Assembly (NCBI GenBank): GCA_002358875.1
Contig: DEPS01000016.1
Coordinates: forward strand, 33,049-49,294
Source of the DNA: Lachnospiraceae bacterium UBA3386
GTDB lineage: Bacteria; Bacillota; Clostridia; Lachnospirales; Lachnospiraceae
Direction of reading: 5' to 3'
Length of the DNA stretch: 16,246 bases
The notes under the pieces are model-generated. The model saw nothing but the letters and a program-made list of their open reading frames with translations. It ran no database searches and was not told the DNA's origin. The position numbers were made by a program, and so were the translations under genes. Position 1 is the first letter of the stretch. Every line of letters begins with the position of its first letter. Shown here one piece after another: positions 1 through 8,122 of this stretch.

Positions 1-127
1 TGCATTTTTTCACGCAGAAGGGAATATGAAGATAAATGGACATACTACAGGGGGGCCAGGACCCTGTCCCTGCCCCCCTGTTTTCATGCCTTTTCCCTGT
101 ATCCCGAACAGATGATGTAGACTTCAT
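1..127 (-). CDS. hemW: HemW radical SAM protein, N-terminal fragment (cut by window edge)
   Basis: This is the 5' end of a gene that runs off the left edge. Reading the minus strand from ATG at 127, the frame stays open to position 1 and ends in MSIYLHIPFCVKKC. The HIPFCxxxC string is the typical start of HemW (formerly HemN-like, oxygen-independent coproporphyrinogen oxidase homologue), whose CX3CX2C cysteines bind a 4Fe-4S cluster; the first two cysteines are visible. HemW is described as a heme chaperone. It follows lepA after 45 nt, the usual Firmicute order. Two starts are possible. ATG 127 has AAAGGA at 134-139 with 6-nt spacing but adds 28 unconserved residues. ATG 43 fits the family N-terminus better but has no ribosome binding site and follows a strong hairpin. 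The family call is firm; the start is open. Confidence 0.85.
   Translation of the reverse strand, partial: MKSTSSVRDTGKRHENRGAGTGSWPPCSMSIYLHIPFCVKKC
48..80. repeat. Strong GC-rich palindrome between lepA and the conserved hemW start
   Basis: The arms CAGGGGGGC (48-56) and GCCCCCCTG (72-80) pair over 9 bp. After a small internal mismatch a second stem, GGAC (59-62) with GTCC (66-69), closes a 3-nt loop. On the plus strand TTTT follows at 81-84, so it resembles a terminator in that direction, but no plus-strand gene feeds it. On the minus strand, the sense of lepA-hemW, no T-run follows. It may be a dispersed palindromic repeat, a processing site, or a structure that controls translation of hemW. 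It ends four nt before the inner hemW ATG. Confidence 0.7.
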
Positions 128-172
128 TCCTGTTCCTTTTAAAAAATCTGTAAAAAGCTTTGGATAACACAT

Positions 173-1990
173 TCACTGTGTATCGAGCTTTAGAACATTC
201 ATAAATGCTTCTTTGGGGATCTCGACATTACCGACCGTCTGCATGCGCTTCTTGCCTTCCTTCTGCTTCTCCAGAAGCTTTTTCTTTCGGGAAATGTCTC
301 CGCCGTAGCATTTGGCGAGAACATCCTTCCTGAGCTGACGCACTGTCTCGCGGGCGATGACACGGCCGCCTACTGCAGCCTGGATCGGCACATCGAACAG
401 CTGGCGGGGTATCTCATCCTTGAGCTTTTCGCACATCTTTCTGCCGCGCTCATAAGCGCCGTCCGCGTGGACAATAAAGGAAAGCGCGTCGACCGGCTCC
501 TTGTTGACAAGAATGTCCATCTTGACAAGCTTCGATTCTTCATAGCCCTTGAGCTCATAATCAAAGGAGGCATATCCACGCGACCTGGATTTCAGGGCGT
601 CAAAGAAATCATAGATGATCTCATTGAGCGGCAGCTCATACTTGAGCACTGCGCGTGTGGTCTCGATATAGTCGGTGCTGAGGTAGCGGCCTCTGCGCTC
701 CTGGCAAAGCTGCATGATGGATCCTATGAACTCTGTCGTGACCATGATCTCGGCACTTACGATGGGTTCCTCCATTTTTTCGATGGCTGTCGGCTCCGGC
801 AGATTCGAAGGGTTTGTGAGCTCCATCATTGTACCGTCGGTCTTATAAACCTTATAAACGACACCGGGTGCCGTGGAGATCAGGTCAAGATCATACTCTC
901 TCTCCAGCCGCTCAAGGATGACCTCCATATGGAGAAGTCCCAAAAAACCGCACCTGAAACCGAAGCCCAGAGCAAGTGATGTCTCAGGCTCAAAAAAGAG
1001 CGAAGCATCATTTAGCTGCAGCTTTTCGAGAGCGTCCCGAAGATCAGGATACCTGGGTGTTTCAGAGGGGTAAAGCCCGCAGTAGACCATGGGCTGGGCC
1101 CCCTTATAGCCCGGAAGCGCCTCATCGCAGGGACGCTCGCTCTCTGTGACCGTATCTCCTACGCGGGCGTCACGGATATTCTTGATGGAAGCGGTAAAAT
1201 ATCCCACCATTCCGGCGGACAGCTCATCGCAGGGGATGAACTGTCCCGGACCGAAATAGCCGACCTCCACGACTTCCGCCCTGGCGTCGGTGGCCATCAT
1301 TTTTACCTTCATGCCCCGCCTGAGGCGGCCGTCCCTGATCCTGCAGAATACTATGACTCCCCTGTAGGAATCATAGAGGGAATCAAAGATCAGTGCTTTA
1401 AGCGGAGCGTCGGGATCGCCTTCCGGGGCAGGGATCTTAGTGATCACCGCCTCAAGAACATCATCGATCCCCAGACCCTGCTTGGCGGAGATCAGGGGCG
1501 CGTCAGAGGCATCGAGGCCGATGACGTCCTCGATCTCCTCCCGAACCTTTTCCGGCTCCGCCGAAGGCAGGTCGATCTTGTTGATCACAGGAAATACATC
1601 CAGGTTATGCTCAAGCGCCAGATAAACGTTCGCGAGTGTCTGTGCCTGAATTCCCTGCGTGGCGTCGACGACCAGGATCGCCCCGTCACAGGCAGCGAGC
1701 GACCGGCTCACCTCATAGTTAAAATCCACATGTCCGGGAGTGTCGATCAGATTAAAGATGTACTCCTCCCCGCTGCGGGAAATATAAACCATTCGTACTG
1801 CCTGTGACTTGATCGTGATGCCGCGCTCCCGTTCAAGTTCCATGTTGTCAAGGACCTGGTCCTGCATCTCGCGGCTCGTCAGAAGACCTGTCTTTTCGAT
1901 CATGCGGTCCGCCAGCGTGGATTTACCGTGGTCGATATGCGCGACGATACAGAAATTTCTGATCCTGTCCTGGGTGATTTCTTTCTGCAT
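173..1990 (-). CDS. lepA: Elongation factor 4 (LepA), ribosome back-translocase GTPase
   Basis: This is a full-length LepA/EF4 of 605 residues; the family is usually about 600. It is a translational GTPase that binds the ribosome and is reported to back-translocate or remodel stalled and initiating ribosomes. Visible motifs are the P-loop AHIDHGKST (residues 17-25), switch I ERGITIK (55-61), DTPGH (83-87), NKID (137-140) and SAK near 168. EF-G-like domains II, III and V follow, and then the LepA-specific C-terminus with the lysine-rich stretch and the closing GNVEIPKEAFMNVLKL signature. The start is ATG. It lies only 6 nt after the stop of the upstream lipoprotein gene, with a purine-rich AAGGAAAAAGAG stretch inside that gene as a loose ribosome binding site. 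It may therefore be read through from the transporter operon. hemW follows 45 nt downstream. Confidence 0.98.
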   Translation of the reverse strand: MQKEITQDRIRNFCIVAHIDHGKSTLADRMIEKTGLLTSREMQDQVLDNMELERERGITIKSQAVRMVYISRSGEEYIFNLIDTPGHVDFNYEVSRSLAACDGAILVVDATQGIQAQTLANVYLALEHNLDVFPVINKIDLPSAEPEKVREEIEDVIGLDASDAPLISAKQGLGIDDVLEAVITKIPAPEGDPDAPLKALIFDSLYDSYRGVIVFCRIRDGRLRRGMKVKMMATDARAEVVEVGYFGPGQFIPCDELSAGMVGYFTASIKNIRDARVGDTVTESERPCDEALPGYKGAQPMVYCGLYPSETPRYPDLRDALEKLQLNDASLFFEPETSLALGFGFRCGFLGLLHMEVILERLEREYDLDLISTAPGVVYKVYKTDGTMMELTNPSNLPEPTAIEKMEEPIVSAEIMVTTEFIGSIMQLCQERRGRYLSTDYIETTRAVLKYELPLNEIIYDFFDALKSRSRGYASFDYELKGYEESKLVKMDILVNKEPVDALSFIVHADGAYERGRKMCEKLKDEIPRQLFDVPIQAAVGGRVIARETVRQLRKDVLAKCYGGDISRKKKLLEKQKEGKKRMQTVGNVEIPKEAFMNVLKLDTQ

Positions 1991-1996
1991 AGTTAC

Positions 1997-4657
1997 TTAC
2001 TCTTTTTCCTTAAGGTAGACCTGGACCCGGCTCTGGATAATATCAGACACCTCTTCCGCACTCTTCTGTCCTGCAAAATATGCTTCGGATTCCTCCTTGA
2101 TGATTTTGAGGACTTCAGATTCACCGTTCACCGAGAAGGTCAGGCTCTTAATAAGGCTTATGAGAGATTTTACATCGTCTTCATTAAAATCCGGAAGCTC
2201 CGAGCTGTCGAATGCCGCGGCGATTTCTTCCTGCGTGATATCCTGACTGCTTATGACTATCTCTTCATCGGTAGATGCGGCGCTGCTATTGAAGTCTTCA
2301 AGATACTTCTCATATTCCTCATCTGTTCCGTCGTAATCCTCTCTGGCCACCGGTTTCCCTGTCAGATCCTCGGATTCCGCGACGGCTCCGCTGTCTGTAA
2401 GCCCCTCCGCAGCATTATCTGTTTCTGCTGCAGCCTGTGTAGAACTGTCCTCAGCTGTTTCGGAATCCTTCTCATTCGTATCAATGACAGAGATTTCCTG
2501 ACCGCCGATCAGATCGCTCATATAAGCCCTCTCAGCATCTCTTTGTTCCTTGAGATTATCAATGATAGTCTGTGCCTGGGCCCTGAGGGCTTTCTCACTG
2601 ATCGGAAGGCCGGATTCCATTTTCTCCTGAAATTCGGGAAGAAGGAATCTGCGCACAAAGGACCAGCATCCGTCAACGTCGGAAGCAGAACTGCTGATAC
2701 CGATCTTGATCGGCGCCGCAACAGCAGCACCCTTATCCTGTGAGGACGGGAATCCTGTGACAGTCACCTTGAGATCTCCGTAAAGCTGCCTGGTCATGTA
2801 CTCATAATCATATACGGAATTAATATACTGTATGCCCAGAAGCGCCCTGTCTCCCAGATACTGATTGAAATAGTCATTGTAGCGGTCTTCGCTGATCTCT
2901 GTGGGGAAGTCCTTTACAAATTCAAGGAGAGCGCGGAACTGATCGTTGTTGAAATCACAGGTGTTCGTTTTTTCATCAATAAACTTGTCGCCCGAAAATT
3001 CGATCGCAGACTCGAAAACCGCATCCCTTGTCGAAACACCGAAAATTTCCGAATCCTTGATGCCTAAAGATGCTGCAAGTTCCCTGGTCTTTTCGATGGT
3101 CAGACCACTTCCGTCGCCGATATATTTTTCCTTGCCCGCAATACCGGTCACATAGAATGCAGGGACCATGACGAACATCTTTCCGTCTGTCTTGAATGCG
3201 TTCAGAATGTTCTGAAGGAAGTCATCTCTTGGAATATCCGGATCCTTCTCGTATCTTTCTGTAAGATCCTGGAATATACCGGAGGAAATGTATTTTCCGA
3301 CAGGCATTGCTTCAGACATGAAAAGGATGTCAGGTGCGTTTCCGGAGACGATATCTGTGTTCATCTTCGTGACACCGGTCGGAGAATCATAATCATCGCT
3401 GTCCAGATCATATTCGCTGTAATCCTTGATCGTGATCCTGAAATCATTGCTTTCCTTATTGAATTTTATGACTTCGCTTCTCACCTCGAAATCAATATAA
3501 TATCCGCCGAGCGTGATCTGCTTCTTGTCAACGACATCCTTGGGATCGACCGGCTCCAGAAGCCAGATCTCAAGAGAGGAATCGGATCCATAAGCCTGAG
3601 CAATAAAAGTACCGTCCGCAGATTCAGAAAGAGCGTTGATCCCCTGGACATCCAGATCAGAGTTTACATAGTTGATAACAGACTTCAGCTCCTTGCTCCC
3701 AAGACCGGCGCCGAAAACTCCCGTATCACCTGCAAGGTAGAAATCATTCTGATTTCCGGGATAAAGAACAGCGCCCTGAAGGAGGGAAGGCAGTGACATT
3801 ACTTCCTTGAACTGTTCTGATTTAACATCATAGCTGCTGACCTTGGTGTTCAGACCGGAATCATCCAACATAACGACGGTCCCATCGTGAAGTACGTAGA
3901 GGATACCCGTCTGTTCTTCCGGTTTTACCGAACAGACAGTTTCTGCGTAAGCGCCGTCTTCGGTGCTGTAACGATCAACTCCTTCGGAAGAAACAAGCAT
4001 AATACTGTCCTGTGCATATTGGACAGACTGTATGTAATAATAATCCTCCTGTTTAGGCTTACGCACATCCGAAGTCCATTTTACATCTCCCTGTGCAGTG
4101 GCACAGATAAGCTGGTATGAGCTTGTTGCGTCTTCGCTCAGGCCTTCCGGGATGGCGACTTCAGTCGTAGATCCCGCATTGGCGAGTTCGAAGTCAAGAG
4201 CTTCTGAATTATGATATGTCGCAATGACAAAATAATAGCAGCCGTTTGAAAAGACCGAAGCCGCGACCTCATCGTCCTCTCCGATTATAAGATCTTTGAC
4301 AGCCAGCCCGCTTCCGTCTGTTTTGAAGCGGACGAGTTCATAGCCGGCTGCGCCTTCGCCCTCATAATTGTAATTATAGCCGTAGACCCAGCCGTCTTCT
4401 GCTCCGAGAATAGTAAGGCCGTCCTTGTACAGATCTCCGTTCTGGATCTGGACCCTGGTAGAACGCACAACACCGTCCTTTACCGTAGTCTCGGGCAGGG
4501 ATACAGTGGGAAGATTGGAGGTTTTATTGCCGTCCTCTCCCGCGCCGCTATTCCCCTGTCCGCCGGAATCAGAATTACCGCAGGCTGCCAGAGACAGTAC
4601 CAGAACCAGTACCAGCACGGCAGCTGTAAGACGTTTGAAAAAAGCAGTTCTTTTCAT
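1997..4657 (-). CDS. Large extracellular solute-binding lipoprotein: propeller-like N-terminus plus family-1 binding domain
   Basis: This 886-residue lipoprotein has a signal peptide ending in the lipobox LAAC (Cys26), so it should be anchored outside the membrane. A Gly/Ser/Asn linker (27-50) follows. Residues about 60-370 hold repeated short beta-strand blocks (WVYGYNY, YYFVIATYH, IMLVSSEGVDRY, FYLAGDTGVF, EIWLLEP) that suggest a beta-propeller. Residues about 380-710 resemble a family-1 (MalE-like) sugar-binding domain (MNTDIVSGNAPDILFMSEA; WSFVRRFLLPEFQEKM). An acidic Ser/Asp/Glu-rich insertion (about 712-805) then splits off the usual C-terminal helices, which end in YFAGQKSAEEVSDIIQSR. 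The ligand cannot be read from sequence; oligosaccharide is a guess from the MalF/MalG-type permeases in the operon. The start is ATG with AAAGGA 8 nt upstream. The gene comes last in its operon, whereas binding proteins often come first. Confidence 0.88.
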   Translation of the reverse strand: MKRTAFFKRLTAAVLVLVLVLSLAACGNSDSGGQGNSGAGEDGNKTSNLPTVSLPETTVKDGVVRSTRVQIQNGDLYKDGLTILGAEDGWVYGYNYNYEGEGAAGYELVRFKTDGSGLAVKDLIIGEDDEVAASVFSNGCYYFVIATYHNSEALDFELANAGSTTEVAIPEGLSEDATSSYQLICATAQGDVKWTSDVRKPKQEDYYYIQSVQYAQDSIMLVSSEGVDRYSTEDGAYAETVCSVKPEEQTGILYVLHDGTVVMLDDSGLNTKVSSYDVKSEQFKEVMSLPSLLQGAVLYPGNQNDFYLAGDTGVFGAGLGSKELKSVINYVNSDLDVQGINALSESADGTFIAQAYGSDSSLEIWLLEPVDPKDVVDKKQITLGGYYIDFEVRSEVIKFNKESNDFRITIKDYSEYDLDSDDYDSPTGVTKMNTDIVSGNAPDILFMSEAMPVGKYISSGIFQDLTERYEKDPDIPRDDFLQNILNAFKTDGKMFVMVPAFYVTGIAGKEKYIGDGSGLTIEKTRELAASLGIKDSEIFGVSTRDAVFESAIEFSGDKFIDEKTNTCDFNNDQFRALLEFVKDFPTEISEDRYNDYFNQYLGDRALLGIQYINSVYDYEYMTRQLYGDLKVTVTGFPSSQDKGAAVAAPIKIGISSSASDVDGCWSFVRRFLLPEFQEKMESGLPISEKALRAQAQTIIDNLKEQRDAERAYMSDLIGGQEISVIDTNEKDSETAEDSSTQAAAETDNAAEGLTDSGAVAESEDLTGKPVAREDYDGTDEEYEKYLEDFNSSAASTDEEIVISSQDITQEEIAAAFDSSELPDFNEDDVKSLISLIKSLTFSVNGESEVLKIIKEESEAYFAGQKSAEEVSDIIQSRVQVYLKEKE

Positions 4658-4701
4658 ATTTCTTTTCCTTTCTTCATTTTACAATATTGAGCAAATGAAT
4701 G

Positions 4702-6510
4702 TTACTCATCTGTCGCAGAATGTAATTCTTGTGCAGAAGCACCTTCCGGACTTTCATCCGTTACAGTCTCAGGGACATCTTCCGATGACATGCCGTCTAC
4801 CGATGACATGCCTTCCGTACGCAAAGCATCTTCCGGATCAACTTCAGGAGCCTGATCTGACCTGCTGTCGGGCAGTTCTGCCCCGGCTGCGAGAGGAATA
4901 TTCTCCTGTCTTTTTCCGTAAATACGCTCCGACTGTCTGTCGTAGATCCTGTCCTGGATCTTTTTGATGATACCTGCTGCTGTCCAGCTCTTATGAGTCG
5001 CGTACCACATGGCTGTAAACAGCAGAAAGAGAACAGGAATATAACGGAGCAGCATCTGCAGAAGGGCATAGGGTATCAGCACATCTTCCCAGGCAAGCGA
5101 GACATTTTCCCAGTAAGGATAGCGGATCGGAGCCGTCTGCATGCTTCTGACTCCCGGTTCAGCAAGCATGGTAATCAGCCTGATCACATTAAAACGTGCC
5201 GTATTGTCAACGACTTTCGCCTGGTCCATGTCAACACCTGACTCGGAAAGAACGCTTCTGACCAGACGAAGCGCATAACCGGATATGGGATTAGGAAGTA
5301 CAGCCTCAATACAGGTGATCCGGTTTTTATCGATCTCCTGCTTCTGGCCCGGATCGTCTTCTCCGACGTCAGAACCTCCCCACCTTCCTGTGAGCCCCCG
5401 GTCCGGATCGTTGGCTGCCGGCGAATCGTCAGCATCTTCCTCCTCTTTTTCCGAAGACTTATCCTCTTTTCCGGAGTTCTCCTCTTCATTGAGATCCAGG
5501 CTGTCATCCTCATCGCTGTCATCCAGGCTTAGAAGCACTGCCGCGCCTTCCTTCTTTGTGGCGTCCCTGAATTTATCTGAATCTGCAGAATCCGTATTAA
5601 GATCCTCACTCCGGGAAAGCCTGTGTGCCGCATCAGACGGATCATCTGAAGGATCCTCTGCAGGGGCCCAGGCAGCTGACGACGGGATCACATTCCGGTT
5701 CCCGGGATCATCCAAAGGAACCGCTTTTGCATCTCTGAGGGAACTGTCGTCATCGTTTTCACCGGAATTTTCACTTGCGGGGTTTCCGGCCGTAGTATAC
5801 CTGCACAGAGTATCATAAGACACAAAAATGAGATAATTTCCCATTCCGGAAGATTTATAAAATCTTCCCTCAGGTCTCTTAAAAACACCTGCAATGACAT
5901 GCGGCGCACCGCCGACATTAATGATCTGTCCTGCGATATGGGGAGAACCAAAGAGTCTCCAGGCCGTCTCATCGTCCAGCAGGATACGGTCCTTCATCAG
6001 ATCATCAGAAGAAAAATAATAGCCGTCCATCAGCTCGAGCGGATGAAAATTAAAAAAATCCCCGCCAACGCCGATAGCTGTTACACTCAGATTCTCGTCT
6101 GCTTTGGAAAGTTCGGCGGTGCCAAAGCCGCAGTAACAGATATCGATCAGCTTCGCTCCGTTGTCGATCTGTGTCTGAGACAGAACAATTGAAGCCTCCT
6201 CATAGCTTCTGTTGAGCAGCGCATTTAATGCAGAAACAGAATCCTCCGAAATACGGGCTGTATCTGAAATAAATGTACTGATCTGCGCGCTGCCTCCTCC
6301 GGGCGTCCATCGGGAAGCGAAATTCTGATCTTTCATCTGGGCAGTGAGCCGGTCACAGTATACCCCTATTACAAAAGACAGGATCCAGAAGACGATACAC
6401 AGTATGAGACCTGCCTTCTGCCACAGACGCATTCTGCTTAGGGCAATGCCAATGCCGGTAACCGCCTTCCTGTGCCATTCCTGGACGGCATCCCGAATAT
6501 TTTTATTCAA
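4702..6510 (-). CDS. MacB periplasmic-core-like protein with two membrane segments and no FtsX permease core
   Basis: The frame opens at ATG 6537, but that ATG has no ribosome binding site. A TTG at 6510 has AGGAG (6519-6523) exactly 8 nt upstream, giving 602 residues; I prefer it. Numbering from ATG 6537: a membrane segment at about 43-61, then an extracellular domain resembling the MacB periplasmic core (IGVGGDFFNFHPLELMDGYYF, ILLDDETAWRLFG, GQIINVGGAPHVIAGVF at 155-219). This is interrupted by a 150-residue acidic insertion (about 255-402) and resumes (IEAVLPNPISGYALRLVRSVL; YPYWENVSLAWED). A second membrane segment lies at about 490-512, with a cytoplasmic acidic tail. Real MacB/FtsX permeases have four segments, with three grouped C-terminally; here only one follows the core. 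It sits between the HlyD-type adaptor and the binding protein, so a structural or docking role is likelier than transport. That role is inference. Confidence 0.8.
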   Translation of the reverse strand: MNKNIRDAVQEWHRKAVTGIGIALSRMRLWQKAGLILCIVFWILSFVIGVYCDRLTAQMKDQNFASRWTPGGGSAQISTFISDTARISEDSVSALNALLNRSYEEASIVLSQTQIDNGAKLIDICYCGFGTAELSKADENLSVTAIGVGGDFFNFHPLELMDGYYFSSDDLMKDRILLDDETAWRLFGSPHIAGQIINVGGAPHVIAGVFKRPEGRFYKSSGMGNYLIFVSYDTLCRYTTAGNPASENSGENDDDSSLRDAKAVPLDDPGNRNVIPSSAAWAPAEDPSDDPSDAAHRLSRSEDLNTDSADSDKFRDATKKEGAAVLLSLDDSDEDDSLDLNEEENSGKEDKSSEKEEEDADDSPAANDPDRGLTGRWGGSDVGEDDPGQKQEIDKNRITCIEAVLPNPISGYALRLVRSVLSESGVDMDQAKVVDNTARFNVIRLITMLAEPGVRSMQTAPIRYPYWENVSLAWEDVLIPYALLQMLLRYIPVLFLLFTAMWYATHKSWTAAGIIKKIQDRIYDRQSERIYGKRQENIPLAAGAELPDSRSDQAPEVDPEDALRTEGMSSVDGMSSEDVPETVTDESPEGASAQELHSATDE

Positions 6511-6518
6511 TTTGCCGT

Positions 6519-6523
6519 CTCCT
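6519..6523 (-). promoter_or_regulatory. Ribosome binding site that decides a TTG start
   Basis: AGGAG (minus strand) stands 8 nt before TTG 6510, inside the first codons of the longer frame that opens at ATG 6537. The longer frame has no comparable site upstream, so TTG 6510 is the better start for the MacB-like gene. Confidence 0.65.
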
Positions 6524-6581
6524 CTCTCAGGTTTCATATTAAATGTAGCATTTGCGGCTCAGGTCGTTACATAGAATTTGA

Positions 6582-6608
6582 CCTCTGCTGCAGCATAGGA
6601 GTTTTTTT
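6582..6608 (+). terminator. Terminator-like hairpin facing the plus strand, between two minus-strand genes
   Basis: CCT-C-TGC pairs with GCA-T-AGG around a TGCA loop (6582-6599), and a run of seven T follows at 6602-6608. It would act only on plus-strand (antisense) transcripts. No gene on that strand is visible here. On the minus strand the same sequence is a hairpin preceded by A7, downstream of the adaptor stop codon. It may be chance, or it may block antisense transcription. Confidence 0.35.
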
Positions 6609-6613
6609 ATATA

Positions 6614-8122
6614 TTATTCATCTCTTTCAACATCGTCAGCCAGACGCACCTGATCTCCGGAGGTGATCATTTTACTGGAAGTCGTAACTACATAACTGTA
6701 CATTCCGATCGCGCCGCTGATGGCGGAATTATTGTCGTCCTTTGCCAGGACCTTGACGTCTTCTCTGGCAACAATATAACGGTTACCCAAAGGACTCTGC
6801 TTTGTCTTGAGAACAAGAACAAAGCTTCCGTTTGAGTCACTGCGGACTGCGGAATTGGGAACTACCAGGTCATAGGTCTTTGTGCTCTCCGCGACCTGGA
6901 GCTGCACGCTATCGCCTGCACTCACTGTGCCGCTGTCGATCTCAAATTTCAGGAGCCTGGAATTCTGCGGGTCGCTGGAATCTGCTGTGATCTGGCGGAG
7001 AACGGCATGGAAACTGTCATCATACTCCCAGGAATTCTGGGGCTTGGCCTCTTCGCCCACCTTGAGCTTCTGCGCCTGCTCCTTGGTCACAGAAAAGCTG
7101 ACCGTGAGCTTTTTGCCCGCGATCCTGATGATCGCAACAGGGGAGTCCGCCGATGTCGTCTCGCCTGCGCCATAACTGAGTGAAGTCACCCTACCGTCTA
7201 CCGGAGATGTGATCGTCGCACCGATCTCGTCCTTCTGAAGCCGGTCTACCTTTGCCTGAGCTTTGTTGATAGCCTCCTGAGTCCCTTTCAGTTCGAGCTC
7301 GGCGCTGATGCTGTTTATTACCTTTTCACGTTCAGTTGTGATCTCCGCAAGCGCAGCTTCCGCTTCGATTTTTCTCAGGTTCGCCTTCTCCAGCTTCTTC
7401 TGGAAAGCAGACTTCTTTTTGCTTCCCCCTGTCGATCCGGTGGATGCAACGTCCGAATCCTCTTCGTCCTCTTCATCAACGACTACTTTTTTTGTACTGG
7501 AAGCGTGGACATCGCTTTTTTCTTCCTGTGCTGCAAGCTTTTCATAAGCCGCATCCGCTGAAGCCTTTTCTCTTGTGGCTGCATCGAACCTGCGATTGAC
7601 AGAAGCCAGCGCAGCCTGGATCTCATCATCCGTGCGGTAATTGCCGGCACGCATTCTGGTGATCTCGCTGTCGGAAAGAGTTCCGTCAAAAAGCCTTCTG
7701 GTGAAGCTGGCTTTCTGGTCCTCCAGCTCCTGCCTGGCTGTGCGGAGCTCCTCGGACTCTGTATCCTCCAGATAGTAGATCACATCGCCCCGCTTTACTT
7801 CCTGATCCACACGAACCGCAACGCTGCGGATGGTCCTGGCCTGCGTCACACTTACAGTATAGGGATCGTCCACTTCCGCCGTTCCCTGGCCTCTGATCCT
7901 GGGCGACACCTCTCCCTGAGCAGCCACATGCGTAGCGACCTCGGGCAGGGTAAGATTCATGATCGTTCTGGAAAAGAAAGTCAGTGCAAGCAGGATCATC
8001 AGAAAAACGATCGTAATATTCTTGATGATATCCTTGCGTCTTTGCGCTCTCTGAAACGCAGCAAGCTCCTTGTCCTCAATATTCATATTCTGCTCCCCGG
8101 CCTGTAGTTCCTGAATACTCAC
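6614..8122 (-). CDS. HlyD/YknX-family efflux periplasmic adaptor (membrane fusion protein)
   Basis: This 502-residue adaptor starts at GTG 8122. The start overlaps the TGA of the upstream permease (GTGA, 8119-8122) and has GGAGG at 8132-8136 with 9-nt spacing, so translation is coupled. A second start, ATG at residue 13, is possible. One N-terminal membrane segment (about 35-56) is followed by a first lipoyl half (about 88-122, VRVDQEVKRGDVIYYLED), a coiled-coil hairpin (about 123-300), the second lipoyl half (302-334, TSPVDGRVTSLSYGAG...IIRIAGK) and beta-barrel and membrane-proximal domains to about 495. The hairpin is interrupted at 200-240 by an acidic/Ser/Gly/Lys-rich insertion. Such adaptors normally join MacB-type exporters (YknX with YknYZ in Bacillus). 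Here the partner would be the downstream MacB-core protein, but no ATPase gene is present. Confidence 0.92.
   Translation of the reverse strand: MSIQELQAGEQNMNIEDKELAAFQRAQRRKDIIKNITIVFLMILLALTFFSRTIMNLTLPEVATHVAAQGEVSPRIRGQGTAEVDDPYTVSVTQARTIRSVAVRVDQEVKRGDVIYYLEDTESEELRTARQELEDQKASFTRRLFDGTLSDSEITRMRAGNYRTDDEIQAALASVNRRFDAATREKASADAAYEKLAAQEEKSDVHASSTKKVVVDEEDEEDSDVASTGSTGGSKKKSAFQKKLEKANLRKIEAEAALAEITTEREKVINSISAELELKGTQEAINKAQAKVDRLQKDEIGATITSPVDGRVTSLSYGAGETTSADSPVAIIRIAGKKLTVSFSVTKEQAQKLKVGEEAKPQNSWEYDDSFHAVLRQITADSSDPQNSRLLKFEIDSGTVSAGDSVQLQVAESTKTYDLVVPNSAVRSDSNGSFVLVLKTKQSPLGNRYIVAREDVKVLAKDDNNSAISGAIGMYSYVVTTSSKMITSGDQVRLADDVERDE

Noticed and set aside
1928..2743. Plus-strand open frame of 271 codons
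   Set aside because: It lies opposite the lipoprotein and lepA genes, shows no recognisable domain, and its composition reflects the reverse complement of a real gene.
5285..5818. Plus-strand Ser-rich frame of 177 codons
   Set aside because: It is the mirror of the acidic insertion in the MacB-core protein; Ser/Arg richness follows from the Asp/Glu codons on the other strand.
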